Origin: Candidatus Desantisbacteria bacterium CG1_02_49_89
GTDB taxonomy: Bacteria > Desantisbacteria > UBA1551
Reading direction: 5' to 3'
Assembly: GCA_001871075.1 (NCBI GenBank)
Contig: MNUP01000065.1
Coordinates: 1 to 11,970, forward strand
Length of the DNA stretch: 11,970 nucleotides
In this document: in pieces, positions 5,284 through 11,855 of the stretch
Layout: the number at the start of each line of letters is the position of its first letter
Numbering within the stretch: the stretch's first letter is position 1
The notes under the pieces: model-generated
The model's database searches: none
Told to the model about the DNA's origin: nothing
Seen by the model: only the letters and a program-made list of their open reading frames with translations
Position numbers and translations under genes: made by a program

Positions 5284-7005
5284 CTACCATTCTTTCTCCA
5301 CCGTGCCCACCTGGACAGGGACCATCTTTTTGCGGTCTTTGGACGCCTTCATTTCGCTTTCCTGGAAAGCATCCAGTATCCTTTTCGCGTCTTCCTTTGA
5401 CATCTGGTCCTTTTTCTCTCCCTGCTGTTGTTCCTGCTGTTCTTTTTTGTCCTGATCAGAGTCTTTATTTTCTTTCTGCTGCTGTTCCTTTTTTTCATTC
5501 TTGTTTTTATCCCCGGTCTTCTGCTGCTGTTCCTTCTGTTTCTGTTCCTGTTTGTCTTTTTCCGGCTTGCAGCATTTAGTATTGGGCGTTTCCTTCATTT
5601 TCTTCATCAGGAGCTCAAGGTTGAATTTCGCGTCCATATCCCTGGGGTTCAGGTCAAGGGCTTTTTTATAGACCTGGATCGCCTCCTGCATCCTATCAGT
5701 CCTGTAAAGGCTGTTCCCGGTGTTGTAATATGCCTTCTGCTGTATGGAGCGGTCTTTTGAATTATTCGCCTTCATGAATTCATCCAGCGCCTGTCCGTAT
5801 TCGCCTGACTTGAAAAGGGCGTCCCCGGAATTAAAAAAGAGCATGTCCGATCCGGGATGGTCAACAAGCGCGTCTTTATACCGGTCAAGCGCCTCTTCGT
5901 ATTGCTCTTTTTCGTAAAGCCGGTTGCCCTTATCGATCTTTCCCTTTAATGACGCCCCGGAAGAGCTTGGGAGCAGTATGGCCAGCAAAAATACGAACCC
6001 GATAAGCACCTTCTTCTTTTCTGACAGCAGAAGCTCAAGCATTATCAATATCAGCGCGATCAATAAGAAATATTGATACCTGTTCTCCTGCTGGGAATAT
6101 ACCTTTGCCTGCAGTTCTTTTTTCTCCATATTCGAAATGTCCTCGTAGATCCGTTCGATCTCTATCTCCCCGTCAGAAGCCCTGTAATACCTGCCCCCGG
6201 TCTCGAGCGCGATCTTCTGCAAAGCCGCCTCGTTAAGGGAACTCATGATCGACTCGCCTTTTTTATCTTTAAGGTATCCGGAAACATTTCCTGTTTCGTC
6301 GCGGACCGGGATGGGTTCGCCTGAAGGATTGCCGAAACCTATCGCGTATATCCTGACGCCTTCCTTTTTGGCTTCAGCCACAACGCTGTCCAGGCTTCCT
6401 TCGTGGCTCTCGCCGTCGCTTAACAGGATAAAAGCCTTGTATTTCTGCTCCTTGCTGACAAAGCCCTTTATCGCGGTCCTTATCGCGGCCGGGATGTTCG
6501 TTCCGGGGCGGGGGATAAGGCCCGGGTCTATAAGGTCAAGGAACATTTTCGCCGCGTTATAATCCAGGGTAAGCGGGCACTGGACGAAAGCGATGCCGGC
6601 GAAGGCTATCACGCCTATCCTGTCACCCTGAAGCTTGCTTACAAAGGACGAAAGCTCATTCTTGGCTTTTGCAAGGCGGCTGGGAGCGATATCCTCAGCC
6701 ATCATGCTCCTGGAACAGTCAATGGCGATGAATATATCCACGCCCCTTCTTTTTATTTCCTGCATTTTTGTCCCGATCTCAGGCCCGGCTGCGGAGATCG
6801 CGATGAGGAGAATAGAAATGACGACAAGCGCCGTTTTGTACGCCTGTTTCTTCCTGCTTGCGGACGCGGAAAGCGCCTCGACCAGTTTCGGGTCGCCGAA
6901 TGCCGCCATCCTCCTTTTCTTTTCCCCCAGGGAAAAGATAAAGAGCATAATAAGCAGCGGCACAGCCCAGATCAGATTGCTCCATAACGGATGAGAAAAC
7001 CCCAT
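5284..7005 (-). CDS. batB: BatB-BatC fusion: membrane VWA protein with TPR and Lys/Gln-rich tail
   Basis: This 573-residue protein joins what are often two genes. The BatB part has membrane segments near 10-26 and 58-74. It then has a VWA domain from about 89 to 295 with a complete MIDAS: IAIDCSRSM (Asp96, Ser98, Ser100), a Thr near 169 (RPGTNI) and LLSDGESHEG (Asp197). Membrane segments follow near 311-327 and 332-347. The BatC part starts near 352 and carries three TPR units to about 467 (AYYNTGNSLYRTDRMQEAI is the clearest). A Lys/Gln/Glu-rich, probably disordered stretch follows (480-535), then a short conserved tail. The start ATG 7005 has AGAGGA just upstream. There is one continuous frame with no sign of frameshift. 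The VWA domain is predicted to face the periplasm and to bind a divalent metal and protein partners. Confidence 0.92.
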   Translation of the reverse strand: MGFSHPLWSNLIWAVPLLIMLFIFSLGEKKRRMAAFGDPKLVEALSASASRKKQAYKTALVVISILLIAISAAGPEIGTKMQEIKRRGVDIFIAIDCSRSMMAEDIAPSRLAKAKNELSSFVSKLQGDRIGVIAFAGIAFVQCPLTLDYNAAKMFLDLIDPGLIPRPGTNIPAAIRTAIKGFVSKEQKYKAFILLSDGESHEGSLDSVVAEAKKEGVRIYAIGFGNPSGEPIPVRDETGNVSGYLKDKKGESIMSSLNEAALQKIALETGGRYYRASDGEIEIERIYEDISNMEKKELQAKVYSQQENRYQYFLLIALILIMLELLLSEKKKVLIGFVFLLAILLPSSSGASLKGKIDKGNRLYEKEQYEEALDRYKDALVDHPGSDMLFFNSGDALFKSGEYGQALDEFMKANNSKDRSIQQKAYYNTGNSLYRTDRMQEAIQVYKKALDLNPRDMDAKFNLELLMKKMKETPNTKCCKPEKDKQEQKQKEQQQKTGDKNKNEKKEQQQKENKDSDQDKKEQQEQQQGEKKDQMSKEDAKRILDAFQESEMKASKDRKKMVPVQVGTVEKEW

Positions 7006-7021
7006 TGTTCCTCTTAACTGC

Positions 7022-7160
7022 GTCGAACGTCGTGCGTCTTACGTCGTGCGTATAAATTCTTAAACGTATGACGTACGACATACGACTTACGACGGTATCT
7101 ACGCACGACCTACGACGTATGACGGTATTTACGCACGACTTACGACGTATGACATACGAC
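7022..7160. repeat. Large heptamer array filling the batA/batB spacer
   Basis: GTCGTGC-type units run from 7022 to 7049. After an AT-rich turn (7050-7065), the complementary NTACGAC-type units run in groups of 4, 3 and 4 (7066-7093, 7103-7123, 7133-7160), separated by GGTATCTAC and GGTATTTAC. The first part can fold as an imperfect hairpin with the AT-rich turn as its loop. The last unit lies 3 bp from the batA stop codon. Positions 7034-7095 recur as an exact inverted copy at 10347-10408. Confidence 0.9.
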
Positions 7161-7163
7161 GGC

Positions 7164-8156
7164 TTAAGGAATCTTAAGCAGGACCGTGCCGGCAAGTGCC
7201 TGTTCAAGCAAAAGCAGCGCGAAAGCCGGGAGCAGGAAGAAAAGGTAAAGGTCCCTGTATTCCGTGTATTCCTTCACTTTCAGCTTTACTTTTTCCAACC
7301 TGTCAATTCTTCTGAAAATTTCCTCAAGCCCCCCTGTGGAAGCCGCGCGGAAATAAGTCCCGCCTGTCATATCAGCCATTTTTCTTAAGGATACCTCATC
7401 AAGCTCCTGTTCCGGGATCTTAACGTATCTTCTCCCGAAAGCAGGGTCATCCACCGGGTACATCGCCCCGCCGGGGGCTCCGGCGCCTATCGTGTATATT
7501 TTTATGCCAAGCGCCTGCGCTGTTTTCGCGGCCGTGAGCGGGTCTATTTCCCCGTAGTTGTTCCTGCCGTCAGAAAGCAGTATGATCACCTTGCTCTTAG
7601 CCTCGCTTGTGCGCAGCCTGTTTACCGATGTCGCGATGGCTGAGCCGATCGCTGTCATGTCAATAGAGGTCATGCCTATCTCGACCTTGCTGATCAGGTC
7701 CAGCACCGCGCCGTGGTCAAGCGTGAGAGGGCACTGGGTGAAGCTCAGGCCCGCGAAAACCACCACGCCTATCCTGTCGTGTTTCCTGCCCTGGACGAAT
7801 TTTTTGGCGGTTTCCTTCGCGGCATCAAGCCTGTTCCTGGGCTTAAAATCCTCAGCCTGCATGCTGGAGGATGTGTCCAGGCACAGTATGATATCAACGC
7901 CTTCTGTAGAGACTTCCTCGCTGAAGGTCCCTGCCTGTGGCCTTGAAAGCGCCAGCACAATGAGAGCAACGGCCGCAAGCCTGGACCATAGAAGAATAAT
8001 ATCCCTGTTCTTTGTCCAGAAGTCGGCGCTCCTGCCCAGGATGCCGAGGCTTGAATATACCAGTGCCGCGCCTTCCCTGCGGAAATATTTCCGCAGCAGC
8101 AGGTAAACCGGGATGAAAACCAGGAATGTCAGATAATAAGGGTTCGCGAATCGCAT
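7164..8156 (-). CDS. batA: BatA: membrane VWA-domain protein
   Basis: BatA is 330 residues. Membrane segments lie near 8-22 and 54-71, and the second ends in the LSRPQAG motif typical of BatA/BatB. The VWA domain covers about 84-290 and has a full MIDAS: LCLDTSSSM (Asp94, Ser96, Ser98), a Thr in GMTSIDMTAIG (163 or 168) and LLSDGRNNYG (Asp196). The C-terminal membrane segment is near 303-322. The MIDAS binds a divalent cation and through it a protein ligand, so BatA is probably a core of the membrane complex remodelled by MoxR. The start ATG 8156 has GGTGAG close upstream, a weak or very close site. Sequence similarity to the following BatB part (FAGxxFxQCPLTLD in both) shows that the two are paralogues. 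Confidence 0.93.
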   Translation of the reverse strand: MRFANPYYLTFLVFIPVYLLLRKYFRREGAALVYSSLGILGRSADFWTKNRDIILLWSRLAAVALIVLALSRPQAGTFSEEVSTEGVDIILCLDTSSSMQAEDFKPRNRLDAAKETAKKFVQGRKHDRIGVVVFAGLSFTQCPLTLDHGAVLDLISKVEIGMTSIDMTAIGSAIATSVNRLRTSEAKSKVIILLSDGRNNYGEIDPLTAAKTAQALGIKIYTIGAGAPGGAMYPVDDPAFGRRYVKIPEQELDEVSLRKMADMTGGTYFRAASTGGLEEIFRRIDRLEKVKLKVKEYTEYRDLYLFFLLPAFALLLLEQALAGTVLLKIP

Positions 8157-8170
8157 ATCTCACCAAAAAC

Positions 8171-8212
8171 AAGTCAAAAGTCAAATTGTAAAATGTAAAT
8201 TGCAAAAGTGTA
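8171..8212. repeat. Heptamer array AAGTCAA-type before batA
   Basis: Six 7-nt units lie in a row: AAGTCAA, AAGTCAA, ATTGTAA, AATGTAA, ATTGCAA, AAGTGTA. It is 15 bp upstream of the batA start codon, next to the ribosome-binding region. Confidence 0.85.
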
Positions 8213-8220
8213 AGATTATT

Positions 8221-8294
8221 ACGAAAGCACTCCGCCCGTCTTTCAGCGGGCGAGACTTCGCCCACCTGAAAGGATGGGCGAGGAAAGCACGAAA
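8221..8294. repeat. 74-bp palindrome-rich spacer repeat, copy 2
   Basis: This is the partner of 5007-5080 with two mismatches, in the same orientation. It lies in the 245-bp spacer before batA. Confidence 0.8.
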
Positions 8295-8329
8295 CCTTCG
8301 GTCAGCCACGGATTTCCACGAATTTTTAC

Positions 8330-8357
8330 ATTCAGCTTTTAGCATCCAGCATTTAGC
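8330..8357. repeat. Heptamer array ATTTAGC-type
   Basis: Four 7-nt units follow without gaps: ATTCAGC, TTTTAGC, ATCCAGC, ATTTAGC. Confidence 0.85.
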
Positions 8358-8368
8358 AGATTTTACTC

Positions 8369-8400
8369 TGACACATTGACACGTTGATACGTTGACACGC
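8369..8400. repeat. 8-nt array TGACACGT-type, four units, at a stop codon
   Basis: TGACACAT, TGACACGT, TGATACGT and TGACACGC end 1 bp before the stop codon of the BatD-like gene (8402-8404). The related five-unit array is at 5201-5240. Confidence 0.85.
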
Positions 8401-8401
8401 A

Positions 8402-9343
8402 TTAAGGAGCAGGCTCAACAGGCACAATTTCTTTCGTAAGGTCGACGATCTCATACGCCATTGCAAGGTCCCGATCAATTTCTGTTTTCTCCGGGATGAA
8501 CCTGGCGAATTTAACCAGGTCGCTTTGGTCAAGCAGTTCTTTCAGCATGCCGCAATGCCTGCGCTCAATGCCTTTTACCCGCATTTCCTGGTAAAGCTCG
8601 GTTGTGGTGCGTTCGGTCGCAAAGACCGAATACCTTTCCTCGATGTAAAGGCGCATTATCTCGGACAGGACGATGTAATATTTTTTTATCTTTCCCCGCA
8701 GCACAAGGTCCATCTCTTCAAGTTTTTTCAGCCTTTCAATTGCGATCTCGTGAGCCGGCCTTGCCAAAGGTTTCTGGGCAGGGAATACAGGTTCACCCTT
8801 CCTTCTCTTCCAGAGGATCCAGAATATTACCAGGCCTGCGGCTATCGCGAGGACGTAAAAGAGCAGGTAGCTCTTTATTGAAAGGGGAGGTTTTATGTCC
8901 CTGATGTCAGCGCCGGCTGTTTCGCCTTTCAGCACGCTTTCAACCAGTATCGGTATCGTGTCCGTTGAGGCAGTCGACGTGTTCCCAGCCAGGTCTTTAT
9001 AGGCAACGAGCAGGGAAGGTATCGCGTAAGAGCCCACGCTGAAAACAGTTATCGTGTACCTGAACTCGGTTATTTCCTTACCGCCTCTCTTTCTGGGTTT
9101 TTCCTGCCGCAGGTCTTTTACCTCGAATATCTCAGAGGCAGGGGACGGGTTGAATGCCGCAAGCTCAGCGCCCGCGGGTTTCTCGACAATAACCGTGTAG
9201 ACGATCCTGTCCCCGACAGTTATCTTCGACCTGTCCACCCGCGACTTTACAGTTACCGCCGCGCTTTCTGCATAAACGACGTGTAACGTGTCACGTGTCA
9301 CGTGTAACGTAAAAACCAGGAGTAAAAGCAATATCTTTTTCAT
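8402..9343 (-). CDS. Short BatD-like membrane protein (Ig-like domain, one TM, cytoplasmic helical domain)
   Basis: This is 313 residues, encoded between the DUF58 gene and batA, where many Bat/MoxR operons have a DUF4381-type protein. Residues 1-25 are a signal peptide (cleavage near VYA|E). Residues 28-135 form a beta domain whose start (VKSRVDRSKITVGDRIVYTV) matches the start of the BatD domains. A membrane segment is near 157-178. A helical cytoplasmic part (195-305) contains KKYYIVLSEIMRLYIEERY and LLDQSDLVKFARF, resembling the BatD tail (SGVLAQYIADKLN, SKCDFVRYA). I infer a compact BatD paralogue that links periplasmic and cytoplasmic partners. ATG 9343 has AAAGG 7 nt upstream. The signal sequence contains the heptamer array 9279-9306. 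A named family cannot be fixed from sequence alone. Confidence 0.85.
   Translation of the reverse strand: MKKILLLLLVFTLHVTRDTLHVVYAESAAVTVKSRVDRSKITVGDRIVYTVIVEKPAGAELAAFNPSPASEIFEVKDLRQEKPRKRGGKEITEFRYTITVFSVGSYAIPSLLVAYKDLAGNTSTASTDTIPILVESVLKGETAGADIRDIKPPLSIKSYLLFYVLAIAAGLVIFWILWKRRKGEPVFPAQKPLARPAHEIAIERLKKLEEMDLVLRGKIKKYYIVLSEIMRLYIEERYSVFATERTTTELYQEMRVKGIERRHCGMLKELLDQSDLVKFARFIPEKTEIDRDLAMAYEIVDLTKEIVPVEPAP
9279..9306. repeat. Heptamer array inside the signal peptide of the BatD-like gene
   Basis: Four 7-nt units (plus strand ACGTGTA, ACGTGTC, ACGTGTC, ACGTGTA, then a partial ACGT) encode the TLHVTRDTLHV stretch. An Arg-Asp pair inside a hydrophobic signal core is unusual and is explained by the repeat. 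Confidence 0.85.
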
Positions 9344-9356
9344 CCTGAACCTTTAC

Positions 9357-9380
9357 CACAGAAGCACGGAGGCACGGAGA
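9357..9380. repeat. 8-nt array CACGGAGG-type
   Basis: Three tandem units (CACAGAAG, CACGGAGG, CACGGAGA) lie just upstream of the BatD-like gene. Confidence 0.7.
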
Positions 9381-9389
9381 TTTCTCCGC

Positions 9390-9418
9390 GAAACCTGAAA
9401 CTCTGAAACCCGAAACAA
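9390..9418. repeat. 7/8-nt array GAAACCT-type
   Basis: GAAACCT, GAAACTCT, GAAACCC and GAAACAA follow one another with a spacing of 7, 8 and 7. Confidence 0.75.
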
Positions 9419-9431
9419 ATGTTTTTGCTAA

Positions 9432-9459
9432 CCACTGACCACTCGCCACTGACCACTGA
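9432..9459. repeat. Heptamer array CCACTGA-type after the DUF58 stop
   Basis: CCACTGA, CCACTCG, CCACTGA and CCACTGA are four exact 7-nt units, ending 2 bp from the DUF58 stop codon (9462-9464). Confidence 0.85.
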
Positions 9460-9461
9460 TT

Positions 9462-10340
9462 TTAACGGAATCTTTTGGCCCGCTTCCTGAAAAACGCGGT
9501 AAGCGGCTTAACGTAGGACGAACCGGTTTCCAGGTTCACGAAATCCATGTTTATGGAACCGAAGAACCTGTGCCTCGCATTCAGCCTGTCAAGCGCCTCC
9601 TTTTCAAAGGAGCCCCTTAGGGCCGCGTCGCCGGTGTTTACCAGGGCCGTCTTGCCCGTTTCAGCATCTTGCAGGCTCACAAGGCCGGCAGGAGGCATCC
9701 TTGATTCTCCGGGGTCCGCGATCTCCACGGCTATCATGTCATGGCGCTTGTTGGTTATCCGCAGCATTTTCTCGTAATCCCGGTCAATAAAATCCGATAT
9801 GACGAAAACAATGCATTTTTTCTTTACGACGTCGTTAAGGTATTTCAAAGCCGCGGAAATATCCGTGCCCGTGCCGCGGGGCTTGCCGTAAAGGGCTTCC
9901 CTTATGATCCGCAGGGCGTGCGTCCTTCCTTTCTTGGGCGGTATGTATTTTTCGATAGAGTCCGTGAACAGTATCAGGCCGACCTTGTCGTTGTTTTTCA
10001 TGGCGGAGAAAGCAAGCACCGCGCATACCTCAGCCGCTATTTCCGCCTTCATCCTGCGGGCGGTGCCGAACATGCCGGACGCGCTCCTGTCAACCAGCAG
10101 CATCACGGTCAGCTCCCTTTCCTCCACGAACTTCTTGATATAGGGGTGGCCGAACCGCGCGGTCACGTTCCAGTCTATAAGGCGTACGTCATCCCCGGGC
10201 TGGTACTCACGCACCTCGGAAAATTCCATGCCCCTGCCTTTGAACACGCTCTCGTACTGGCCTGCGAACACCTCGGTCACGAGCCTGCCTGTGGTTATCT
10301 CGATGCGCCGTATAGTTTTTAGTATCTCGCTGGATAACAT
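9462..10340 (-). CDS. DUF58-family protein (cytoplasmic VWA-like partner of MoxR)
   Basis: This 292-residue protein has the DUF58 signature near residues 35-63: GRGMEFSEVREYQPGDDVRLIDW followed by TARFGHPYIKKF. A VWA-like fold follows, with LLVDRSASG near 80-88 (a DxSxS-type MIDAS is kept) and IVFVISDFIDRDYE around 170. No membrane segment or signal is seen. DUF58 proteins are nearly always encoded next to MoxR AAA+ ATPases and are thought to work with them, though the biochemical role is unsettled. The start ATG 10340 has GGAG 4 nt upstream. That ribosome-binding site directly adjoins the heptamer array of the preceding spacer. It lies 85 bp downstream of moxR. Confidence 0.92.
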   Translation of the reverse strand: MLSSEILKTIRRIEITTGRLVTEVFAGQYESVFKGRGMEFSEVREYQPGDDVRLIDWNVTARFGHPYIKKFVEERELTVMLLVDRSASGMFGTARRMKAEIAAEVCAVLAFSAMKNNDKVGLILFTDSIEKYIPPKKGRTHALRIIREALYGKPRGTGTDISAALKYLNDVVKKKCIVFVISDFIDRDYEKMLRITNKRHDMIAVEIADPGESRMPPAGLVSLQDAETGKTALVNTGDAALRGSFEKEALDRLNARHRFFGSINMDFVNLETGSSYVKPLTAFFRKRAKRFR

Positions 10341-10346
10341 CTTGCT

Positions 10347-10420
10347 CCGTCGTAAGTCGTATGTCGTACGTCATACGTTTAAGAATTTATACGCACGACG
10401 TAAGACGCTCGACGCTCGAC
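10347..10420. repeat. Inverted pair of heptamer arrays filling the moxR/DUF58 spacer
   Basis: GTCGTAA, GTCGTAT, GTCGTAC and GTCATAC (10349-10376) are followed by an AT-rich turn and then GCACGAC, GTAAGAC, GCTCGAC and GCTCGAC (10393-10420), 5 bp from the moxR stop. The halves are complementary and form an imperfect hairpin. Positions 10347-10408 are an exact inverted copy of 7034-7095. Confidence 0.9.
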
Positions 10421-10425
10421 TGTAT

Positions 10426-11421
10426 CTACGGGACTTCAACCTCGTTCAAAACATGCTTAACGATATCGTCCGTAGTTGTCTCTTCCGCTTCAGCTTCATA
10501 CGTGAGGATTATCCTGTGCCTGAGCACGTCTCCCGCGATGGTCTTTATGTCCTCAGGTGTCACGTACCCTCTTCCCCTCATGAACGCATATGCCTTTCCC
10601 ACCGTTGTCAGGTATATGGTCGCCCTGGGGCTTGCGCCGTATGCTATAAGGGGTTTCAGGTCATCCATTTTATAATCCTGGGGGGACCTTGTGGCGAATA
10701 CGATATCAACTATGTATTTTTTCACCTTTTCATCTATATAGACTTTATTCACCACTTCCCTTGCTTTTACTATGTCTTTTGGGTTCACTACTGGGCTGAC
10801 CTTCGGGTCTGAGCCGGTGGTCATGCGCTCGAGTATCTGCAGTTCCTCTTCTTTTTGGGGATAGGTGATCTTGAGCTTGAGCATGAACCTGTCCACCTGC
10901 GCTTCAGGAAGGGGATATGTGCCTTCCTGCTCTATGGGGTTCTGCGTGGCAAGAACCAGGAAGAGATCTTCAAGTTTAAAGGTTGTTTCCCCCATCGTAA
11001 CCTGGCGTTCCTGCATGGCTTCAAGCAGCGCGCTCTGGACTTTCGCCGGAGCGCGGTTTATTTCGTCCGCGAGGATGAAATTAGAGAAGATCGGGCCCTT
11101 CCTTACGGTGAATTCCTTTCCTTCGGCAGCCCGCGGGTTGTAAATCGTGGTGCCTGTCAGGTCAGCCGGAAGAAGGTCAGGCGTGAACTGTATCCTCTGA
11201 AATTTCGCCTGTATCGACCCGGCAAGGGTTTTTATCGCGAGGGTCTTGGCAAGGCCCGGCACTCCCTCTATAAGGATGTGGCCGTTTGCAAGAAGGCCCA
11301 GCACAAGCCCTTCAAGGATCTGGCGCTGGCCCACGATCACTTTTCCCACCTCGCTGAGGATCTGCTCCACGAACACACTTTCCTTCTTTACCGCCTCGTT
11401 AATTTCCTTTATATCCCACAT
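10426..11421 (-). CDS. moxR: MoxR-family AAA+ ATPase
   Basis: This is a 331-residue AAA+ protein of the MoxR/RavA type. The Walker A motif is GVPGLAKT (53-60), Walker B is FILADEINRAP (115-125), the sensor-1 region is LATQNPIE (157-164), and the MoxR-typical LPEAQVDRFMLK is at 171-182. The helical lid follows and ends in ASPRATIYL, which carries the sensor-2 Arg, and the ARGYVTP-like GRGYVTPEDI. The length is normal for the family. The start ATG 11421 has a strong AAGGAGGG 6 nt upstream. It is the first gene of the operon and is expected to hydrolyse ATP to remodel or insert metal into the VWA proteins encoded downstream. Location is cytoplasmic, at the membrane through its partners. Confidence 0.95.
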   Translation of the reverse strand: MWDIKEINEAVKKESVFVEQILSEVGKVIVGQRQILEGLVLGLLANGHILIEGVPGLAKTLAIKTLAGSIQAKFQRIQFTPDLLPADLTGTTIYNPRAAEGKEFTVRKGPIFSNFILADEINRAPAKVQSALLEAMQERQVTMGETTFKLEDLFLVLATQNPIEQEGTYPLPEAQVDRFMLKLKITYPQKEEELQILERMTTGSDPKVSPVVNPKDIVKAREVVNKVYIDEKVKKYIVDIVFATRSPQDYKMDDLKPLIAYGASPRATIYLTTVGKAYAFMRGRGYVTPEDIKTIAGDVLRHRIILTYEAEAEETTTDDIVKHVLNEVEVP

Positions 11422-11437
11422 GTTTTTCCCTCCTTAA

Positions 11438-11458
11438 AATTATGAGTTATGAATTATG
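11438..11458. repeat. Heptamer array AATTATG-type before moxR
   Basis: AATTATG, AGTTATG and AATTATG are three exact 7-nt units, 2 bp from the moxR ribosome-binding site. A related AAATTATG recurs near 11505. Confidence 0.7.
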
Positions 11459-11592
11459 GAATTCGAAAGCATTCAGTAAAACATACGAGAATGTTGCGGA
11501 GCAAAATTATGAATCAACAACAAGGTATCTGTTTAAATAAAATTCCTTCCCTTTCACCTAATCCCTAACCGCATAAAGCGCGTCCCACATTT

Positions 11593-11648
11593 TGCTTTCA
11601 TAAGAAAGCAGAGGGACATCTTATCCCTGACATCTTATCCCTGTCCCC
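11593..11648. repeat. Hairpin and 14-bp tandem repeat in the moxR leader
   Basis: TGCTTTC-ATAA-GAAAGCA (11593-11610) is a clean hairpin. Directly beside it GACATCTTATCCCT is repeated twice head to tail (11615-11628 and 11629-11642), closed by GTCCC. GGGAC and GTCCC arms surround the repeat. This would be in the 5' untranslated RNA of the operon if the promoter at 11657-11687 is used. It may be a REP-type element rather than a regulatory site. Confidence 0.6.
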
Positions 11649-11656
11649 ACTATATA

Positions 11657-11687
11657 ATTATATACCAAAATTTTGACAATTTGTCAA
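11657..11687 (-). promoter_or_regulatory. moxR: Possible promoter of the bat operon
   Basis: On the minus strand TTGACA (11687-11682) is followed after 17 bp by TATATA (11664-11659), or after 19 bp by TATAAT (11662-11657). The -35 is part of a TTGACAA/TTGTCAA palindrome (11673-11687) that could be an operator. It lies about 230 bp before moxR with no gene between. The AT-rich setting weakens the case. Confidence 0.5.
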
Positions 11688-11714
11688 GGAAAAAACATAC
11701 CTTTGTGCGGAAAT

Positions 11715-11753
11715 AATCAAAAGTATACCTGGGGAACAATCAGAAGTATACCT
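11715..11753. repeat. 16-bp direct repeat pair, possible insertion-sequence end
   Basis: AATCAAAAGTATACCT (11715-11730) and AATCAGAAGTATACCT (11738-11753) differ at one position and are 23 bp apart. Short direct repeats of this kind are found at the ends of some insertion sequences, for example in the IS21 family. No transposase is visible on the left side. Confidence 0.5.
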
Positions 11754-11803
11754 ATCTGGGGGAAATTGATTTAGGCTGGCTGGTTTAAAAATCAGGTAAT
11801 AAT

Positions 11804-11855
11804 CACCCTCTCCTTTATCCTCTCCCCTCGAGGGAGAGGGGTAGGGTGAGGGGGG
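11804..11855. repeat. Long palindrome CCTCTCCC-CTCGAG-GGAGAGG
   Basis: CACCCTC...CCTCTCCCC and GGGGAGAGG-type arms pair around a central CTCGAG. This is a form of the CCCTCTCC...GGAGAGGG palindrome common in many bacterial genomes. There is no T tract, so it is called a repeat rather than a terminator. Confidence 0.7.

Noticed and set aside
7022-7160. CRISPR array
   Set aside because: The units are 7 nt with no 25-40-nt spacers of unique sequence, and no cas gene is near.
6779-7207. Leftward frame of 142 codons with a repetitive SYVIRRKSCVNTV-type translation
   Set aside because: The repetition comes from translating the heptamer arrays in the batA/batB spacer; both ends lie inside real genes in another frame.
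10228-10812. Rightward frame across the moxR/DUF58 junction
   Set aside because: It is antisense to two clear genes and to the spacer array; no start signal.
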